Part shown: one piece after another, positions 1 to 5,929 of the stretch
Position numbering within the stretch: position 1 is the stretch's first letter
Layout of the letters: every line of letters begins with the position of its first letter
Virus record (IMG/VR): IMGVR_UViG_3300037558_001777
Span: 1 to 22,523 of that record
From: a virus
Length of the DNA: 22,523 nucleotides
Reading direction: 5' to 3' (one strand)
The notes under the pieces: generated by a model
The model's database searches: none
Seen by the model: the letters and a program-made list of their open reading frames with translations, nothing else
What the model was told of the DNA's origin: nothing
Position numbers and translations under genes: made by a program

Positions 1-1
1 G

Positions 2-349
2 AATTATTGCGCGATTGAAGGCAGCATCAGCGACGCCACTGATGAATCAGAAGACGGCGCACTGAAGTTCAAAGTTGAGAAAGCTGGCACGCTATCGACG
101 CAGCTTGAAGTAAGTGGGGCCAACATCGGGTTTTTTGGTGCCACGGCTGCAGCGCAATCAACGCACGTTGCAGACATCACCACGTCTGCTTCAAGCGGGT
201 CATTGCCAACCGCTAGCGATACGAACACGATTGCAAATGCTGCGGCTCCAACGAATGCTGAGCTACTGCAGTATTGCGTCACGCTTGAGGCGAAGGTTGA
301 GGCGCTACTACTATTCGCTAGTGCTCATGGCCTGATGGCTTCTAGCTGA
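2..349 (+). CDS. C-terminal part of a phage tail or fibre-type structural protein (5' truncated)
   Basis: An open frame enters from the left edge and runs 115 codons to a TGA, with no start inside the window. The visible protein has a short beta-rich stretch, then the motif NIGFFGATAAAQ at about residues 40-51, then a Ser/Thr/Ala-rich stretch and a helical tail with LLQYCVTLEAKVEALL. The IGFFG-(A/T)-x-x-x-Q pattern followed by a TxAELL-type helix is familiar from the ends of phage virion proteins, especially tail or fibre-associated ones; that is family knowledge recalled, not searched. The stop overlaps the next start (TGATG), so the two genes are likely translated together. It could equally be another virion surface protein, since only the end is seen. 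Confidence 0.6.
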   Translation, partial: NYCAIEGSISDATDESEDGALKFKVEKAGTLSTQLEVSGANIGFFGATAAAQSTHVADITTSASSGSLPTASDTNTIANAAAPTNAELLQYCVTLEAKVEALLLFASAHGLMASS

Positions 350-543
350 TGCAAAGACCCGACCCAATGATCCCGTGCAAACCAGGGGCTGAAGATTTAG
401 CTGCAATGAATAATCGTAATGTGTGGATGACCATGCTTTTCATGCTGGAAGGTCGCGACAAGTCAGATCATCCAAAACGCGGTCTTTACACCGGATTGCA
501 CCGTAAGCACTACTCAACGTTTCCTGGAACGGATGAGAACTAA
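349..543 (+). CDS. Small hypothetical protein, 64 aa
   Basis: The ATG overlaps the stop of the preceding virion-protein gene (TGATG), a typical sign of translational coupling. The 64-residue product is polar, has no membrane segment or signal peptide, and is rich in Met, Arg, Lys and Asp (for example NNRNVWMTMLFMLEGRDKSD). I do not recognise the family. Its place at the end of the structural operon suggests a minor virion, assembly or chaperone role, but nothing in the sequence shows this. The following 71 bases before the next likely start hold no other gene. Confidence 0.55.
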   Translation: MQRPDPMIPCKPGAEDLAAMNNRNVWMTMLFMLEGRDKSDHPKRGLYTGLHRKHYSTFPGTDEN

Positions 544-614
544 GGAGCAGATCCTTAACCGTCCATTGACTAGGGCAGTTAATGTACCTACGGAAAACAT
601 TTTCTCTTCCCAAA

Positions 615-974
615 ATGATCAAAGCATTAATTGTGAGTTTTGCCGTAGGTGGCGCTGCTGCGCTGGCATCTCCTGCCCAAGCCGAAGGTTTTTACCTGAA
701 TCCTGAGTACAACGCTGGCTGGTCTGGCTCTGATTTCACTGCTGGCGTTCTAGACGCTCACGTGGGGTATGAATCTGGTGCGTTCTACCTGCAAGGTGGT
801 CCATCAGTACTAATGGGAGATGGAGTTGATGCAGAGACTGGATTCTCCGGCAAAACCGGTTTGTCCGCTGCTGTTGCAGACAACGTTGATATGTACGGCG
901 AAGTTTCGTTTGCTAAGTACTCAGATGTTGACGCGGGTTATGGGTTAAAAGTGGGAGCTAAGTACAGCTTCTGA
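615..974 (+). CDS. Exported outer-membrane beta-barrel-like protein
   Basis: The protein starts with a clear Sec signal peptide: MIK, a hydrophobic Ala/Val/Gly core to about residue 18, then ASPAQA and likely cleavage before EGF. The mature part of about 95 residues alternates polar and aromatic residues with Gly turns (YNAGWSGSDFTAGVLDAHVGYESGAFYLQGGPS) and ends in KYSF; a terminal aromatic residue is typical of outer-membrane barrels. It resembles small porin or opacity-type barrels, though it is short, enough for perhaps six to eight strands. An earlier in-frame ATG at 582 would add 11 residues and has a weak AGGG upstream; I chose 615 because it gives a normal signal peptide. It is followed at once by a strong terminator, so it probably ends a transcript. 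A phage-encoded outer-membrane protein could alter receptor access or superinfection, which is inference. Confidence 0.7.
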   Translation: MIKALIVSFAVGGAAALASPAQAEGFYLNPEYNAGWSGSDFTAGVLDAHVGYESGAFYLQGGPSVLMGDGVDAETGFSGKTGLSAAVADNVDMYGEVSFAKYSDVDAGYGLKVGAKYSF

Positions 975-1000
975 GCTAGTCTCTAAAAGGGAGACACACT

Positions 1001-1040
1001 GCCTCTTTCCTGTCCTCACACCAGGAAGGGGCTTTTTATT
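1001..1040 (+). terminator. Rho-independent terminator after the beta-barrel gene
   Basis: An 11-base-pair stem with one bulged T (left arm 1001-1012, right arm 1022-1032, including GCC/GGC at the base and TTCCTG/CAGGAA at the top) closes a 9-base loop and is followed by TTTTTATTT. It lies 27 bases after the stop of the beta-barrel gene and 14 bases before the next start, so it should separate the structural transcript from the next gene pair. Confidence 0.85.
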
Positions 1041-1053
1041 TGCACATCTGATT

Positions 1054-1293
1054 ATGCAACGCTTCTTTAATTTGGCCGGAGCCCTTGGGTTTTTGATGTC
1101 AGCGGGAATGCTTGTTGGAACAGCGGTGGTTTACAGCCGCATCCCATCAATCACAAAGCACTACATGGAAAAGCTTCAAGGTGAATTGACTGGAGTAATG
1201 GCTGACATGGTGCCAACGCAGATAGACGACGCCATGCCTAAGTTGCCTACATCGACGGGGCCAGCAATCAAGCTTCCTACGTCACCGTTCTGA
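1054..1293 (+). CDS. Small single-pass membrane protein, 79 aa
   Basis: The product has one hydrophobic segment at about residues 6-27 (NLAGALGFLMSAGMLVGTAVVY), followed by a polar, partly helical tail with Pro/Thr/Ser repeats near the end (KLPTSTGPAIKLPTSPF, which repeats KLPTS). It begins just after the terminator and ends 4 bases before the next gene, so the two are probably co-transcribed. No enzyme motif is visible. Similar short anchored proteins stand beside proline-rich proteins in cyanophage late regions as I recall them; their function is unknown. A holin or spanin-like role is possible but not shown. Confidence 0.6.
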   Translation: MQRFFNLAGALGFLMSAGMLVGTAVVYSRIPSITKHYMEKLQGELTGVMADMVPTQIDDAMPKLPTSTGPAIKLPTSPF

Positions 1294-1297
1294 CTAG

Positions 1298-2008
1298 ATG
1301 CCTGACATCCCGGATATACAGATCCGAAGAATTGAACCGCGAATAATTTCTGAACCATACGTTTACGCTCCACCGATAACAGCAGAGTTACCACCTGCTC
1401 CGATTTATCAGGTGCCTGGTTGTGCCAACGTCCATAGGGATGCACAACTCAATCCGTCACTGCTGCGTGATGACCCTAATGGTGTTGGACAAGCGTGCCC
1501 TGAAGGAGAGATCCCAGGATATAACCCGATGGATTGGAATCCACGGGATCTAAAAATCATTGAAGCAGCTCCTGTTCAGAATCAAGAGCAAGAGGAGCCG
1601 CCAGCAGAGACAAAGCCACAAAAACCAAACCCACCGCCAGAGGATAAAAAGCCAGAAATTAATTGTCCTGCTGCAGACGCTGCAGAGATTGGCACACTGT
1701 TGCCTGATGGCCGCAAGATTCTTGAGTCCTACGAGTTGGTGGATGGCGTCTGTAAAGAGGTTTATCGAAACGTGCCAGTAACGGAGCAGTTGATCAAAGC
1801 TGTTCCATCCCCTTATCAAGCAACGCAAACGGCAAGCATCGCCGTGCTTGCTACTACCGCTGCATTGAGTACGCCTTTTTTGCTGCGTATCGTCAAGCCG
1901 CTGGTAAAAAAAGTAATTACGAAACTAAAAGAGGTCGTAACCCGTAAAAAGGAAGATCGCCCTTCTACTTTTGAGCGTCAGAAGAATCAGCGGAAGGCGC
2001 GGAAATAG
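1298..2008 (+). CDS. Proline-rich protein with a C-terminal membrane segment
   Basis: The 236-residue protein has a proline-rich N-terminal part (residues 1-60, with several Pro-Pro steps), a short motif around PGCANVHRDAQ and DDPNG, and a central low-complexity Pro/Glu/Gln/Lys linker at about 95-122. A small domain with two Cys follows, then one hydrophobic segment at about 176-197 (ASIAVLATTAALSTPFLL) and a strongly basic tail rich in Lys and Arg. This layout of an extended proline arm, anchor and basic cytoplasmic end is seen in cyanophage proteins of unknown function. It follows the small membrane protein after 4 bases. Its last 44 bases overlap the end of a minus-strand gene, an unusual convergent overlap. 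Confidence 0.65.
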   Translation: MPDIPDIQIRRIEPRIISEPYVYAPPITAELPPAPIYQVPGCANVHRDAQLNPSLLRDDPNGVGQACPEGEIPGYNPMDWNPRDLKIIEAAPVQNQEQEEPPAETKPQKPNPPPEDKKPEINCPAADAAEIGTLLPDGRKILESYELVDGVCKEVYRNVPVTEQLIKAVPSPYQATQTASIAVLATTAALSTPFLLRIVKPLVKKVITKLKEVVTRKKEDRPSTFERQKNQRKARK

Positions 2009-2741
2009 AGTGAATATGTGGGATTACTTTTTTGGGTGGGACGTAAACCACAATGTCTTCGCAAACTTGAGCGTATCGACTGCTTGGCCTAAATTGGATT
2101 CTTGATTCAGCTAACTGCCCGCATTGCTTGGCCCTAAAAAGCTCGTACTCCAGCCGCTTTGTTGCCAACAATTGCTGTTGCAATTCAATGTTTGTTTCTA
2201 CGGCACGCTTACACCTAGCAGTTAGGCCACCATCTAATGGCATTGAAAACGTTGCTGTTATGCCGTAGTTAACTGATCTACGATCTTTCTCGAATCGTGG
2301 CATTTCTGAGTAGTAGAGCACCTTGCCTGGCGAATCTGGCTCGCCATTATCGTCTGTATCAGCACTTGAGTAGACAGGCGTTCTGGTTACTGATTGATGG
2401 GGTAGATCAAAATTTCGGCTAGATGTGACAAATGGACTAAGCGATAACGTAGGACCAGGGCATTGAATACCTTGACTCATCCGATAAATAGGATGTGGCC
2501 CGGTCATCATTTGATAGGCGTTATTTACCACTGAACCGCTTGATGTACTGGATGGATTCGCCACTGTTGTGTTGGCTTGAACCGGTCCACCAAGTGCAGT
2601 AATTACTGCGAGAACACCGATTGCGACTCGGTTACGCTTTCGGTTTGGATGGTGCGTTGGATTGTAGTCACTGCATCTAAGCCCGGAGCCATGAATGATT
2701 CTGTAAGGCTCCAGCTTGCGCCGGGTGTGATCACTTGCCAT
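1965..2741 (-). CDS. Exported protein of cyanophage type with a displaced signal peptide
   Basis: Last gene of the inverted cassette. The recognisable protein begins at about residue 38 with RKRNRVAIGVLAVITALGG and a cleavage-like VQA before NTTVANPSSTSSGSVVNNAYQ. That is a Sec signal peptide followed by a Ser/Thr-rich start that I associate with cyanophage and marine Synechococcus proteins of unknown function. The middle has several Pro/Ser/Tyr stretches; residues 175-215 form a helical, coiled-coil-like part (ETNIELQQQLLATKRLEYEL). The only ATG in frame lies 37 codons before the signal peptide and inside the upstream gene, giving a 139-base overlap; no ATG, GTG or TTG stands at the expected place. 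The start is therefore uncertain. The C-terminus overlaps the convergent plus gene by 44 bases. Confidence 0.6.
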   Translation of the reverse strand: MASDHTRRKLEPYRIIHGSGLRCSDYNPTHHPNRKRNRVAIGVLAVITALGGPVQANTTVANPSSTSSGSVVNNAYQMMTGPHPIYRMSQGIQCPGPTLSLSPFVTSSRNFDLPHQSVTRTPVYSSADTDDNGEPDSPGKVLYYSEMPRFEKDRRSVNYGITATFSMPLDGGLTARCKRAVETNIELQQQLLATKRLEYELFRAKQCGQLAESRIQFRPSSRYAQVCEDIVVYVPPKKVIPHIHSISAPSADSSDAQK

Positions 2742-3067
2742 TGGGGTTTAGTTTCAAGGTTTGGACTTGTCCATGAAAAATTAACTCCACCAACTGTCTG
2801 ATTGTTTGTGACGGTAGCGTCAGGCGAGATGGGAACATCTCCAACAGTTTCAACGTTATGACCTGCTGCTGAGTAGCTGTAACCAGTTCGATAATTGTGG
2901 GACGTAATTGTTTCGTTAATGATCGTGGTGGATTCCGATCTTGAGTTGAGTTGACCTTGCGTAAACTGCGGCACGATTGGTGCGGCCAATGCAGAACAAG
3001 GCAACAACAAAACTAGCAGCCAAGCCCTAATCAATCTCAATCTCCATGGAGTTACTGAGGATGGCAC
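2603..3067 (-). CDS. Exported Ser/Thr-rich protein, paralogue of the gene upstream
   Basis: The product has a signal peptide (basic RLRLIRAW, then LLVLLLPCSALA, likely cleaved near ALA-AP) and a mature beta-rich, Thr/Ser/Asn-rich part of about 120 residues with almost no Lys. TTG codons at 3040 and 3034 are alternative starts; 3034 has GGAG nearby and gives a classic signal peptide with only an 8-base overlap with the upstream gene, so the true start may be there. Motifs RTGYSYSAAGHNV, TVGGVNF and PGASWSLTESFMAPG line up with matching motifs in the upstream 175-residue protein. The function is unknown; secretion is inferred from the signal peptide. Confidence 0.65.
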   Translation of the reverse strand: MPSSVTPWRLRLIRAWLLVLLLPCSALAAPIVPQFTQGQLNSRSESTTIINETITSHNYRTGYSYSAAGHNVETVGDVPISPDATVTNNQTVGGVNFSWTSPNLETKPQWQVITPGASWSLTESFMAPGLDAVTTIQRTIQTESVTESQSVFSQ

Positions 3068-3554
3068 TTGTGCCCGCTCCGCCTGCAGTCACACTCATAA
3101 TTCCACTGCTCAGGTTTGTTGCCGCCAACGTGGATTTCACGCCTCCTGAGCCAGTCACGACTTCGCCGTAAGTCGGAAGGTCGTCAACGGTGCCAGTAGT
3201 GGTAGTTACCGCAGTGGCTGCGCTTATCGTGTCGCCGATTACCGCTGACTCACTAAATGAGAAAGCCGAACCGGCGGTGGTCACCGCATAATTCGTGTCA
3301 ACCATGGCAGGGACGCCACTGGTCAGGCTGCCAAGATTCAAACCGCCGATGGCCCCGCTGGTTGTAGTGCTCCCACTGGTGACGCTCGGTGTGACATTTG
3401 TGCCTGATGCGCTGTAGGTAGAACCGATGCGTTTGGCTGAGCTGTAAGCCTGATCAACCGAGACCTGGGCGCTCTGTACTAGCCGATGGGTGATTTGGGC
3501 CTGAGCCGGGACAGCCAACAAAGTGATGCCCAATACCAAAAGTGTGCGGGTCAT
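3027..3554 (-). CDS. Exported Ser/Thr/Gly-rich protein
   Basis: A typical signal peptide (MTRTLLVLGITLLAVPAQA, cleavage before QIT) leads into a 155-residue mature protein dominated by Ser, Thr, Gly, Ala and Val with only a few charged residues, suggesting an extended beta structure. Motifs RIGSTYSASGTNV, IGGLNLGSL and TAGSAFSFSESAVIGDT match motifs in the same order in the next gene downstream, so the two look like diverged tandem copies. The start overlaps the stop of the 93-residue gene as ATGA, which indicates translational coupling. I do not recognise a catalytic motif. It may act in the periplasm or on the cell surface of the infected host, or be a virion decoration; the sequence does not decide. 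Confidence 0.7.
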   Translation of the reverse strand: MTRTLLVLGITLLAVPAQAQITHRLVQSAQVSVDQAYSSAKRIGSTYSASGTNVTPSVTSGSTTTSGAIGGLNLGSLTSGVPAMVDTNYAVTTAGSAFSFSESAVIGDTISAATAVTTTTGTVDDLPTYGEVVTGSGGVKSTLAATNLSSGIMSVTAGGAGTSAILSNSMEIEID

Positions 3555-3832
3555 TTAATGCCTGCTTTGGTTTTACTGTTATCAACGATAACGCCGTTGT
3601 CCTCTTTCTTTTTCTTGCCTAGTTTGCCGAGTGCTGGGGAATAAGAAGCCGCCGTACCCGTAAGCAAAGACGCCGGGAAAGTTGGATCGACAGATTGGGA
3701 AAAGATACCCAAGTAGTTTGCAGTCAGTATTCCCATCGACCACAGCAAAATGGTTACGCGGACAACATCGCCCAGCCAAGAATGACCTTGATCCTCTTGT
3801 TCTTCTGACTTGGCCTGCGGTGTTTCTGCCAT
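3551..3832 (-). CDS. Small membrane protein, first gene of the inverted cassette
   Basis: The 93-residue protein has a charged N-terminus (residues 1-15, Glu/Gln/Lys), a hydrophobic segment at about 20-44 (LGDVVRVTILLWSMGILTANYLGIF), a second weaker apolar stretch at 51-68 and a Lys-rich tail (KLGKKKKEDNG). Size, one to two membrane segments and a basic C-terminus would fit a holin-like protein, but the family is not recognised with certainty. Its start lies only 14 bases from the start of the divergent plus-strand coiled-coil gene, so any promoters must reach into coding sequence. It is coupled to the next gene by an ATGA overlap. Confidence 0.6.
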   Translation of the reverse strand: MAETPQAKSEEQEDQGHSWLGDVVRVTILLWSMGILTANYLGIFSQSVDPTFPASLLTGTAASYSPALGKLGKKKKEDNGVIVDNSKTKAGIK

Positions 3833-3846
3833 GATGAACTCAAGCT

Positions 3847-4110
3847 ATGGGTCGAATGGTGGTGGAAATCTGGGCCGCTGTGGCGGGTGCTAGTGCGGGA
3901 GTTGTTGCCTCCAGCTTTAAAACAGCCAATCGCGAAACCCAGCATGGGAGGGATTCCTTGGTGCGTCTCACGAGTGCTGTCGATAATTTAGCCAATCGGA
4001 TGGATGTGCTCCACGCTGATCTGAGGGTTAGAGACCAGGAGCTATTCCAACGCATATCAACGCTCGAACAAGATGTGGCAAGACTTGAGGGACACGCCAA
4101 TAGGAATTAG
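3847..4110 (+). CDS. Small membrane-anchored coiled-coil protein
   Basis: The 87-residue product has an N-terminal apolar segment (IWAAVAGASAGVVASSF, residues 8-24) and then a long helix with heptad-like spacing (LTSAVDNLANRMDVLHADLRV and ELFQRISTLEQDVARLEGH). A short anchor plus coiled coil resembles inner-membrane spanins and some cyanophage proteins near the lysis genes; no diagnostic motif separates these options. It starts a plus-strand run of small membrane proteins that leads to the C39-like peptidase, so a part in membrane disruption is a reasonable but unproved guess. A minus-strand frame over the same bases is a shadow: its product lacks the regular helix pattern. Confidence 0.65.
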   Translation: MGRMVVEIWAAVAGASAGVVASSFKTANRETQHGRDSLVRLTSAVDNLANRMDVLHADLRVRDQELFQRISTLEQDVARLEGHANRN

Positions 4111-4134
4111 AGTAATTGAACATACAGTGATCTC

Positions 4135-4308
4135 ATGGTTTTACTACTAAAGCCAATCCTGTTCGGATTCATCAAATCAAAAGCCGTAAAACAGCTAGTA
4201 CTTGATTGTCTGGTGAAGCTCAGCGAGCAAACTGACAACGAGCTTGACGATGTGGCCTGTACCTATTTGAAGAACTTGTTGTTCCCAACCGAAAGGGTAG
4301 AAAAATAG
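4135..4308 (+). CDS. Small conserved-looking protein, 57 aa
   Basis: A short frame from ATG 4135 to TAG 4308 encodes 57 residues: an apolar start with Lys (MVLLLKPILFGFIKSKAVKQ), then an amphipathic helix with acidic residues (LSEQTDNELDDVACTYLKNLLFP). It sits 24 bases after the coiled-coil gene and 4 bases before the next small gene, on the same strand. The MxLLLKPILFGFIKSKAVK start is one I recall from short cyanophage proteins of unknown function. It may lie along the membrane rather than cross it, because lysines break the apolar face. Confidence 0.6.
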   Translation: MVLLLKPILFGFIKSKAVKQLVLDCLVKLSEQTDNELDDVACTYLKNLLFPTERVEK

Positions 4309-4312
4309 CTTT

Positions 4313-4432
4313 ATGGCATCCGTATTAGCTGTTGTGATTAGCGTCTCGATTGTCGTGTTTGGTAGCGGCGCAATGTTTCTGACCGGTTTTGCAGCTAGGC
4401 ACACACCATGTTCTCCGGCATTATCACGGTAG
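4313..4432 (+). CDS. Tiny membrane protein, 39 aa
   Basis: A 39-codon frame starts 4 bases after the previous stop. Residues 2-28 are almost entirely hydrophobic (ASVLAVVISVSIVVFGSGAM then FLTGFAA), enough for one membrane crossing, followed by a short polar end. It overlaps the start of the peptidase gene by 25 bases in another frame. Tight packing in a run of membrane proteins supports a real gene, but at this length chance cannot be excluded. A pinholin or antiholin-like role beside a lysis enzyme is possible; no motif proves it. Confidence 0.45.
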   Translation: MASVLAVVISVSIVVFGSGAMFLTGFAARHTPCSPALSR

Positions 4433-5148
4433 TTTTGTTGTCGAGCGTTGTTGTGCCATTGAGTCTGCTGCCTTTCTTCAGATGGTTTCGTGAAACACCG
4501 CACCAGATGGCAGCGATCAAAGAACTAGAAGACTCGCTTCTCGATCAAAACCTGTTGGATGAAGAGGCAGGGTGGTTTCAAACTTGGAAAACCACAGGCC
4601 GTAGCCAACAGGTTTACGGAGTTCCGTATTACAGCCAGTTAGACAGCCACACCGGTTACGGCTACAGAGAATGTTTTGATGCAGCGGCTGCAATGGTTGC
4701 TTCGTTTCATCGAGCTGTAAAAGGCCAGGGCGTTTACCGTCAACTTCGTAGAAAGTATGGCGATACAACTGAAGTTTACGCTCAGGTATCTGCGTTAAGG
4801 GCTCTTGGCTTAGACGTTGAGTTTCGCAAAAACATAAGAGTGGAGGACATTGAGATTGAGATTGACGCCGGTAGACCGCTGATGGTTGGTTGGCTTCATC
4901 GCGGAGATTTCACCGAGGGCAAACCTGCTGTTTGTGACAGCAACGGATGTGGTCATTGGAGCGTAATTGTCGGGTATAACAAAGACGAATTTATTGCGAT
5001 GGATCCAATGGGCAGGCCCGACATGCATCGTGGCGGACATGACATCCGAAAATCAGGAGAGCTAGTGAGGATGTCGCGGCCCGCGTTCTATCAAAGATTT
5101 TTGATCGAGGGTGAAGCGTCTGGGTGGGGCATTTTTGTCGACCGATGA
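4408..5148 (+). CDS. Membrane-anchored C39-like (papain-fold) cysteine peptidase, possible endolysin
   Basis: The 246-residue protein has one N-terminal hydrophobic segment (residues 4-24), a linker, and a peptidase domain at about 68-245. The domain starts with VYGVPYYSQLDS, as in the C39-like family 2, and shows the expected catalytic set: Cys89 in RECFDAAAAM, His183 in GHWSVIVGY and Asp199 in AMDPMG. Family members cut peptides, including leader peptides and cell-wall cross-links. Here the gene ends a run of small membrane proteins and no lysozyme or amidase gene is visible in the window, so a wall-peptide hydrolase held in the membrane until lysis is plausible. The segment is rich in Val, Ser and Leu rather than Gly/Ala, so a signal-anchor-release endolysin is only one option. 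The next gene overlaps it as ATGA. Confidence 0.75.
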   Translation: MFSGIITVVLLSSVVVPLSLLPFFRWFRETPHQMAAIKELEDSLLDQNLLDEEAGWFQTWKTTGRSQQVYGVPYYSQLDSHTGYGYRECFDAAAAMVASFHRAVKGQGVYRQLRRKYGDTTEVYAQVSALRALGLDVEFRKNIRVEDIEIEIDAGRPLMVGWLHRGDFTEGKPAVCDSNGCGHWSVIVGYNKDEFIAMDPMGRPDMHRGGHDIRKSGELVRMSRPAFYQRFLIEGEASGWGIFVDR

Positions 5149-5342
5149 GCTGGACTTATGTCAGCGCGCTTTGGACAACAGTCGTGATGAACTGTGTTCA
5201 ACCCGTGAATTGGCAAGCTTGCGTGCCAGTACAGGACTGGTTAGTTCCCGCGATTGGTGATTACATACGATTTAAAACAGAAGAGCCGTATGTTTCCGAA
5301 AAACGGGCATTGCGATCAATCAATACAGTAGATAAAAATTGA
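5145..5342 (+). CDS. Small Trp/Cys-containing protein, 65 aa
   Basis: The ATG at 5145 overlaps the peptidase stop (ATGA), which is why it is preferred over an in-frame ATG 21 bases upstream. The 65 residues start with an apolar, Trp-rich stretch (MSWTYVSALWTTVVMN), contain two Cys (residues 17 and 27) and end in a charged segment. The layout suggests an exported or membrane-associated peptide, perhaps with one disulphide. I do not recognise a family. It is the last gene of the plus-strand late run before the convergent junction. Confidence 0.5.
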   Translation: MSWTYVSALWTTVVMNCVQPVNWQACVPVQDWLVPAIGDYIRFKTEEPYVSEKRALRSINTVDKN

Positions 5343-5422
5343 GCGGGGACTTACACGAAGCGCTCGAAGGTTAATCAATAAACCCGCAGTCGTTTCCAAT
5401 CCTGCACGCTTGATGCCCCGCT
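5342..5422. other. Convergent intergenic junction closed by a 7-bp inverted repeat
   Basis: Between two converging genes, AGCGGGG (5342-5348) and CCCCGCT (5416-5422) are exact complements 67 bases apart, and a smaller GCAG/CTGC pair lies inside. The element is 81 bases long, the size of a tRNA, but no T-arm or anticodon arm can be folded on either strand. There is no clear T-run for a normal terminator. It may be a bidirectional transcription end or a recombination scar; it coincides with a sharp change in base composition. Confidence 0.3.
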
Positions 5423-5424
5423 GA

Positions 5425-5751
5425 TCAGAAGTCGATGTCGATGCTGCTTGGGGCAGCAACAGCGGCCGGTTTGTTTTCGGGCTTATAGGGGCCGTTGAGC
5501 TTGCCTTTTAGCATCGGGCGAAACTCGCCGTTTCGGTTTTTGAACGTGCCGTTCCAGCCGGCAAGGCGCAGCCGAACAACAGTTTCATCCCGGTAGTTGG
5601 TCTCGCGGTCTGCGGTCTGCAGGTGACTGATTAGAGCTGCAACATCCTCCTCCAAAACCTCGATCGATCCGGTGACGTCTGGGCTTTTTTCGGTGCGTTT
5701 TTCCTCCTCAAGAGTAGTGAACTGAGCGAATCCAATCGAAAAATCAGGCAT
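5425..5751 (-). CDS. Candidate ssDNA-binding accessory protein
   Basis: The last gene of the minus-strand recombination operon encodes 108 residues. A small, possibly beta-rich core runs from about residue 26 to 90 (TGSIEVLEEDVAALISHLQ, then VVRLRLAGWNGTFKNRNGEFRPMLKG), followed by a Pro/Ala linker and the tip SSIDIDF. The short acidic tip ending in Phe resembles the C-terminal tail of bacterial SSB, which recruits recombination proteins. No OB-fold motif is provable by eye. Co-location with ERF, RusA and a nuclease supports a DNA-binding role; confidence is moderate. Its start overlaps the RHH gene by 8 bases. Confidence 0.5.
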   Translation of the reverse strand: MPDFSIGFAQFTTLEEEKRTEKSPDVTGSIEVLEEDVAALISHLQTADRETNYRDETVVRLRLAGWNGTFKNRNGEFRPMLKGKLNGPYKPENKPAAVAAPSSIDIDF

Positions 5752-5929
5752 TGGTGTGTCCTTTAAAAAAGAGAGTAACGATGATCTTTAACGCCTCATT
5801 GGCGCTGTAACTTCTGTTTTCCATGAAGTGATGGAGCATGGCGGCTGTATCGGAATCCAGCCGCACAGAGAACTGGTTGTTTCGCCGTTTGTCGTCGGAG
5901 AGCGCTTGCGGGGTCTTCTCACTGGTCAT
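5744..5929 (-). CDS. Ribbon-helix-helix (Arc/CopG-like) DNA-binding protein
   Basis: This 61-residue protein has the ribbon-helix-helix pattern: a short beta strand NQFSVRLD (residues 18-25), helix SDTAAMLHHFMEN, a turn SYS, and helix ANEALKIIVTLFF. Such proteins bind operators as dimers through the strand. It overlaps both neighbours by a few bases (ATGA with the ERF gene, 8 bases with the downstream gene), so it is coupled inside the recombination operon. It may regulate that operon; no operator is identified, although a palindrome recurs in this region. Confidence 0.7.
   Translation of the reverse strand: MTSEKTPQALSDDKRRNNQFSVRLDSDTAAMLHHFMENRSYSANEALKIIVTLFFKGHTNA

Noticed and set aside
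4-282. Minus-strand frame of 92 codons at the left edge
   Set aside because: It lies opposite the tail-type C-terminus with the IGFFGAT motif and is Ala/Val/Ser low complexity.
545-614. Promoter with TTGACT before the beta-barrel gene
   Set aside because: No acceptable -10 box stands 16-18 bases downstream; the best hexamer, TACGGA, matches poorly.
5342-5422. A tRNA gene, suggested by length and a 7-bp acceptor-like stem
   Set aside because: On neither strand do 17 bases before the 3' arm form a T-arm with TTC, and no anticodon stem can be folded.
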